Positions 58,801 through 64,000 of a stretch of 64,000 nt of DNA are shown one piece after another. The notes under the pieces are model-generated. The model ran no database searches, was not told the DNA's origin, and saw nothing but the letters and a program-made list of their open reading frames with translations. The translations under genes and the position numbers were made by a program. The DNA is from Scedosporium boydii (Eukaryota > Ascomycota > Sordariomycetes > Microascales > Microascaceae). Every line of letters starts with the position of its first letter. Positions within the stretch are counted from its first letter, which is position 1. The stretch is taken from NCBI GenBank assembly GCA_002221725.1, contig NJFT01000165.1, positions 27,853 to 91,852 of the forward strand, read 5' to 3'.

Positions 58801-59913
58801 AAATCATTATTAACTTTATTATTAAATTATTTAAGTTAAAGGACTTAGCTATAAAGATTAGATATAATAGTATTATAGTAGTAATTAATAAGCTAATAAA
58901 GTATATTTACTTTATACTCTATAATAAATCTATAAAAGTATTATAATTTATAAAGCTATTCTTATAAATTATAGTAATAAACTATAATCTACTAGAAGAA
59001 GTTAACTTAAATAGAGGTAGAGTATTTGTCTCTTATTTCTAGTAAAGCCTATTAGATAAAATAAGAATTAACTATAAGCTATCTACTACCTACTATCTAG
59101 AGATATAAGGGTAAGTAGAATAGATAAACTAAATACTTAAGATATACTTATAATACTATATTAACTAGGAATAAGATAATTAGATATTACTACTACCTCT
59201 AGCTTAGAAAGCCTATAATACTAATATATTAGAAAGCCTTAAAATATTACTATTTTATATAAATTATAGTATTAAACCTAGAATAGGATTTAAGCTTATA
59301 GGTATAAAAATATAAGTAAAATAAGTAATCCTTATAGTAGATAAGATAAAGGAATTATATAGGTAGTTAAAAGAAGAACTATAGTTTATCTAATAAAGGA
59401 TAAAACACTATACTAATAATAAGTAACTTAAGGGACTAACTTTTAAGAGGGGAAGTAAGGTTTAGTTACTATAGAAGAAATTAGGAACTAGGGACCCTTA
59501 AATTAAAACTATATAACTAAGTAATAAGCTTGATTATTAAAAACTAGGGCCCTTCTTAATAAAGAAGAAAGTCTTAGAAGTTAACTATAAGTTAAAGCTA
59601 TTAAAAGGTATAGATAACTATCTAATATTCTATATAATACTACTTAAGCTAGCTAATAAAGATATACTACTAGGGAAATTAGTCTAGCTTAAAGCTAAAG
59701 AATAAGGAATCTTTAAAGCTAAAAAGATTACTAACTTATAAAATAATAAGGAAATTATTAAATATTTAGTTAAATAGAGGAACTATAAAGAAAGTAATAA
59801 TATTTAGAAACCTATTAAATATCTAGTAAGGAGCCTATAACTTTTTACAGACTACTACTAAAGGAACCTAATAAAACTAAGGGATCTAATAGTACTAGAT
59901 CTATTAGTAAGCT

Positions 59914-60359
59914 CTAATTAATCTCTAAATTAGGGATGGAGGTAGAGGCGCCCTCTATAGCATCCTCCTCAGCTACCTACTCTATCCCTAACCTAACAAT
60001 CTCTAATACCCTCTTCTTATAAAGCTCCTTCTCCTTTTTAAGATAACTAGCCTAGGATATAGCTATATTAAGAGTAGCAAGGTAGCAAGCCACCTTAGCC
60101 TCTATTTCCTACTCCTTATAATTAAGATAAGATTACTCCTATTTAAAGTAGTTAACTATAGGAATATTAGAAGTAAGAAACTTATTATAGGCTATAAAGG
60201 AATTAAGACCTATAGGTAAAATTAGTTATACTACTAGTATTATAGTTAGGATATTTAAGGTAAATATAACTATTATAATAAGACTATCCCTTATAAACTA
60301 TATAGTCCTAGAGAACTTTTATATTAAAATAGGAAGTATATTTAAATATCTTAAAAGGA
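59914..60359 (-). pseudogene. Antisense ORF remnant, second copy
   Basis: Same position and strand as the frame at 12945-13379. The start codon is ATA (ATG with a G-to-A change). N-terminal residues (KYTSYFNIKVL, then Q-position TAG, DYI) and the C-terminal helix (YLKKEKELYKKRVLEIVRLG) are kept. The hydrophobic middle differs and the two halves are out of frame by an indel of two bases. Confidence 0.4.
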
Positions 60360-60570
60360 TACTATCTAGTAAGAAGGTTATTAATAGCCTAGGCAAGATA
60401 GTTATAGTTTACCTAGAAAGACCTAGACTATAATTTAGTAATATAATCTAGTATATTAGAAATAAAGAAGGGGTATAAATAGGAAGAAAAATACTTACCT
60501 AAAGAAGGAAGCTAGGAAAATCAAACTAATAGGTCTTTAAAGATAAAGACTAAAAGGGAAGGGGAAATTA

Positions 60571-60998
60571 TATTATAACTAAGCTACAACATAGGCTGTA
60601 GGGAAGGCAATAAGGAGCAGTAGTAATAACGAAAAGGTATATAATTATAGAAAGGATAATCAGATAGTTAGGGATCAACTAACTAGTAATCGATTAGAAG
60701 AAATCTAACTAACTAGATAGTTAAGAACTAGCTAATCGACCAGCCTACTATATACTAAAGATAGATAGAAGAAATATCTATATAAAGCTATAATATTTCC
60801 TACTAGTCTAGTTATCTTCTAGACTCTTTAGTAGTCAATATAAGTAATATCTACACCCTATACTTATATACACACTCTCGATACCTATCATTATAAATAC
60901 TACTTAACTGCCTCACTTATCTCTAAATAGGTACCTACTATCCCAGCATCCACCTATTCCATTAATCAGCCAGAACCCGAAGTATTAGGATTAAAATA
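60571..60998 (+). repeat. 3' LTR of element 53064-60998
   Basis: 428 bases, starting TATTATAACTAAGC after a polypurine tract (AAAGGGAAGGGGAAATT). More mutated than its 5' partner. Confidence 0.9.
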
Positions 60999-63780
60999 CT
61001 TCTAATCCTTCTTTAACTCTAAACCCCTTTCCTAGCCTAAACTTAATTATAAGCTTTTCTATAACTCCTTAATATTTAAGCTCTCCTAATATATAATTAA
61101 GTTACTTTAATAATAAGTCTATAAGATTTATCTTCCTAGGTTTATATTTAATTTTAAAGTTAAATATAAATAGATAATAGACCTATCTAGCTAATTACCT
61201 TTTTAGATTATATACTAATACTTATATAATACTTTTTAATACCTAATAGTTAATAAAGACTTTAAATAAGTTCCCCTCTTCTAAGAATTATCTCTAATAT
61301 TCTAAGCTCTCTATAATAGCTAATAGCTCCTAGTACTTTATAACTTATTAATATTTAATATTAGTTAGCTTCTTTAACTAGAAAGCTATTAGATACTATT
61401 TTCTATTAACTAATTAAAATAAGATACTTAAGATAGTATATATTAATATATCTATCTCTACCTATATAGGTCTCCCCTAGTCTTAATAGTTAAAGATTAG
61501 AGCCTTACTAAAAGTATCTTTTAAGGTAGTAAAGATATTCTATACCTCTAATAGCTATTTAAAATAGCTCTTTTTAATACCTTTCTTACTCCTCTTTAAT
61601 AATATAGTTATTAATATAGTTATTTCTAAGTACTTAATAATAAATTTATAATAAAAGTTTATAAATCTAAGAAATATTTATATATCCTTAAAATCTTTAG
61701 GCTTTAACTATTTTTATATAGTCTATATTTACTCTAAGTCTATAAAGATCTTATTCTAATTAATCTAAAATCTTAAGAACTTTACTTTATTTTAGTAAAA
61801 TTAGTATTTAGATATTTTAAAATAAAACTAGGCTATCTCTAATTATTCTATAATAGCTAAGAGGTTTTATATATATTTTTTTTAGTTTTTAAAAAGACTA
61901 GAATATTATCTAAGTAAACTATATAATATATATCTACTAGTCTTACTAGGGCTTTATAAATATAAGCTTAGAATATAGCTAAGGTATTTATAAGCTTAAA
62001 TAATATTACTATATATTAAAAATAACTATATTTAATATAGAATACTATCTTTTATTAGTTAGAGTCCTTAATCTTAATTTTATAATAAGTATTTTATATA
62101 TCTAGCTTTAAAAAGAACTTTCTACTAAATAGCTATAAAAGTAGCTCTCTAATTAGAAGTAGAGGGTATTAATTTTTAATTATAATATAGTTTAACTTTT
62201 AATAGTTAATATAGAAATATAGTTTTCTATTTTTTTTAATATAAATAGGATTAGTACCTTTACTAAGCTTATAAAATATAAGATCTAACTATTCTCTAGC
62301 CCTTCTTTAATATATTATTTAAGCTTTTTACTTTATTTTAAAGTAAGAGAGTAGATTAGCTTATATAGTAGCTCTTTCCTATTAATAGTATTAATTATAT
62401 ATTTTATACTTATAAGTATAAATAATTTCTTTACTATTTATTTTAAAAAAACAATTTTAAATTTTTCTAGTTCTAATAAAAAGTTATTTTTAGAGCTTCT
62501 CTTAATTAGCTCCCTATTACTACTTAGTTATTTATTTTTTTTACTTAAGATAATAATTATATAAGTAATATAAAGTTTACCCTCCTCTTATAAAAATAAC
62601 TTTATAAATTAAGTAGTATTTTTATTTATTATTATATTAAACTACTAATAATTTATTACTACTACTACTATAATCTCTAAGTTCTATATACCTAGGTAGT
62701 TAATTAGGATATTAGAAGTATTTACCTCCTTTTCTAATTTAAAATAGGAGATTATAATATCTTTTAGTTCCCCTCTATAATGTATTAATTTAATTTAGAT
62801 TCTATATATTTCTTAGGCTCTAAGCTATCTTCTATTAATATTTAATAGCCCTAAGTTATTAAATTCTTATATATATTTAAATAAATATTACTATATAAAA
62901 TCTATTAATATTATATTTATTACTATTCTAATATCTAAGTTTATATTAATTTTAACTTATTTCTTTCTACTTTTCTCTTAAAGTCTTATCTTAACTAATA
63001 TAGCTATATAAAGAGATTTTCTAAGTAGACTTAATTAAAGTAGTTTTTTTATTATAATAGGCTAAGTTAAATACTTTACTATATAGATTTATTTTCTAAT
63101 TTATCTATATTAAGGTCTTATAAGTATTCCAATTAGTTATTAAAGTTAAATATATTTACTATACCTCTTACAACTAGTTTTTTATAATCTTACTTATAAT
63201 AGTTTTTTTTATTATAATTAAAGTAAGTAATATAGTTAATACTTAGCCTCCTTATACTTTATATATATTATCTTCTAATATCTCTATTCTAAAAATCTTA
63301 TAATTTTCCTTAGCTAGATTAGTTTAATACTTTTTCTTAGTCCCTTACTTATTTATAAGGTAGTTAGCTAGAGTCTAATTACTCTTAATAAAAGTATTAA
63401 GAGTTACTGTAAGTTAAGTTAGCTCTATCTTACTTTATACTCTTCTTTTATTTTTTTACCTATTTAATATAGTATTACTCTACTTATAGCTACTATATAT
63501 AGACTTCTAATAGGACTTCTTTATAGTTAGTAATTATTTTAAGAAAAGTCTTAACTATATTACCTAGGAGTTTATTAAAGTATTTCTATAAGTTAAATAT
63601 ATCTATATTATTTTCTTTTTTTAAGGGTTTTTTAATAATACTATAAAGTTTTTACTATTTTATAGTAAATTTAATAGGATATCTACTTAACTACTATAGT
63701 TTTTCTAGCTTAAGCTAAACTTTAAATATATATTATTTAAAGTTATAATATAACCTTTTTATAAAAGTAAATAAATGTAA
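60999..63780 (-). mobile_element. Minus-strand chromovirus, 5' part (RT, RNase H), RIP-degraded
   Basis: Read on the minus strand. Reverse transcriptase runs from about 62400 to 61750, with YLDD reading YLDN at 61905-61916. The thumb/RNase H join (FLRFINFYYKFI) is near 61680 and RNase H blocks continue to about 61100, including ELLAIIESLE near 61310. The frame is then broken by the element at 60998 and continues as integrase below 53059. Gag should lie towards 63700 but is not recognisable. Confidence 0.7.
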
Positions 63781-64000
63781 TAGAATACCTAGAAGTGGCT
63801 GGTTCCGCCGCGATTGAGAGGGTTCTTAAGTGAATGTAAGGGGCAGTTCCAGCCATGTGGCGCTGGAACTGACGGATCTTTTGGTCTATTGGGCTAATTG
63901 TCACCCCTTGCAATTATCTTACAATTGTTCCAGCGCCACATGGGTCTACTGGATTAGGGAATTCGGGCTGGGCGTGTGCGATCGCCAGTTCGAACCCCAG
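63781..64000. other. GC-normal edge with inverted repeat and tRNA-like B box
   Basis: A perfect 17-base inverted repeat, CCATGTGGCGCTGGAAC at 63853-63869 and its complement at 63927-63943, has a 57-base loop. Near the end, GTTCGAACCCC (63987-63997) matches a pol III B box, and GGTCTACTGG about 45 bases before it resembles an A box. This may be the head of a tRNA-derived SINE or a tRNA-related gene cut by the window edge. The evidence is thin. Confidence 0.3.

Larger units (their letters stand above)
53064..60998 (+). mobile_element. Second full-length family A chromovirus, RIP-degraded
   Basis: 7935 bases with two 428-base LTRs and perfect target duplication CTTCT (53059-53063 and 60999-61003). 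Removing the nested LTR and its extra target copy leaves 7491 bases, nearly the same as the copy at 6513 (7512). The gag zinc knuckle has lost all Cys and His codons (about 54418-54458). Reverse transcriptase YLDD reads YLND at 57570-57581. Integrase DRG reads NRG near 59015. Stops occur in all domains. Internal sequence follows the 6513 copy block by block. Confidence 0.92.

Overview
This window comes from a filamentous ascomycete (Pezizomycotina, plausibly Eurotiales-like). The genes have short introns of about 49-75 bases with GT...AG ends and CTRAC-type branch points. The families are typical of moulds (Zn2Cys6 regulator, fungal P450, amidase signature enzyme, DHA1-type MFS, HSL-type hydrolase). 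Long blocks have been turned into AT-rich, stop-filled DNA in the pattern left by repeat-induced point mutation (RIP). All calls come from reading the sequence; no database was searched.

Layout. 1-387 is the 3' end of an MFS sugar transporter. 655-19125 is a RIP-degraded retrotransposon desert: a plus-strand chromovirus-type Ty3/gypsy element is split by a second complete gypsy copy (6513-14024, target duplication TAAAG), with solo LTRs at 1355 and 3574 and a truncated element at 18410-19125. 19466-47545 is a gene island of ordinary base composition. 47546-63780 is a second desert: a minus-strand chromovirus split by another full copy of the same gypsy family (53064-60998, target duplication CTTCT), which is itself split by an unmutated reverse solo LTR (55416-55854, target duplication TATTA). 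The last 220 bases return to normal composition.

The gene island holds, in order: a secreted or wall-type L-domain protein (+, probably 3' truncated); a flavin monooxygenase with an NTF2-like N-terminus (-); a short-chain dehydrogenase (+); an amino acid/choline-type permease (+); a GNAT acetyltransferase (-); a cytochrome P450 (-); a Zn2Cys6 transcription factor (+); an HSL-type alpha/beta hydrolase (-); a quercetinase-like bicupin dioxygenase (-); an amidase (+); an MFS exporter (-); and a type-B carboxylesterase pseudogene (+) cut off by an LTR. No polyketide synthase, NRPS or terpene synthase is present, so the set looks more like a catabolic or detoxification cluster (uptake, oxygenation, amide and ester cleavage, export) than a classical biosynthetic cluster; that reading is inference.

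The most interesting signal is a recurring motif around CCGCGGAYTCCG, a CGG/CCG arrangement of the kind Zn2Cys6 proteins bind. At least one copy lies in nearly every promoter region of the island, usually 80-310 bases from the start codon, and the Zn2Cys6 regulator sits in the middle. Other points are an antisense reading frame kept in both copies of the gypsy family, a MITE with near-perfect 128-bp ends around an AT-rich core, a Glu-to-Asp change at a predicted metal ligand of the cupin enzyme, and an esterase with both a broken splice acceptor and an LTR insertion.
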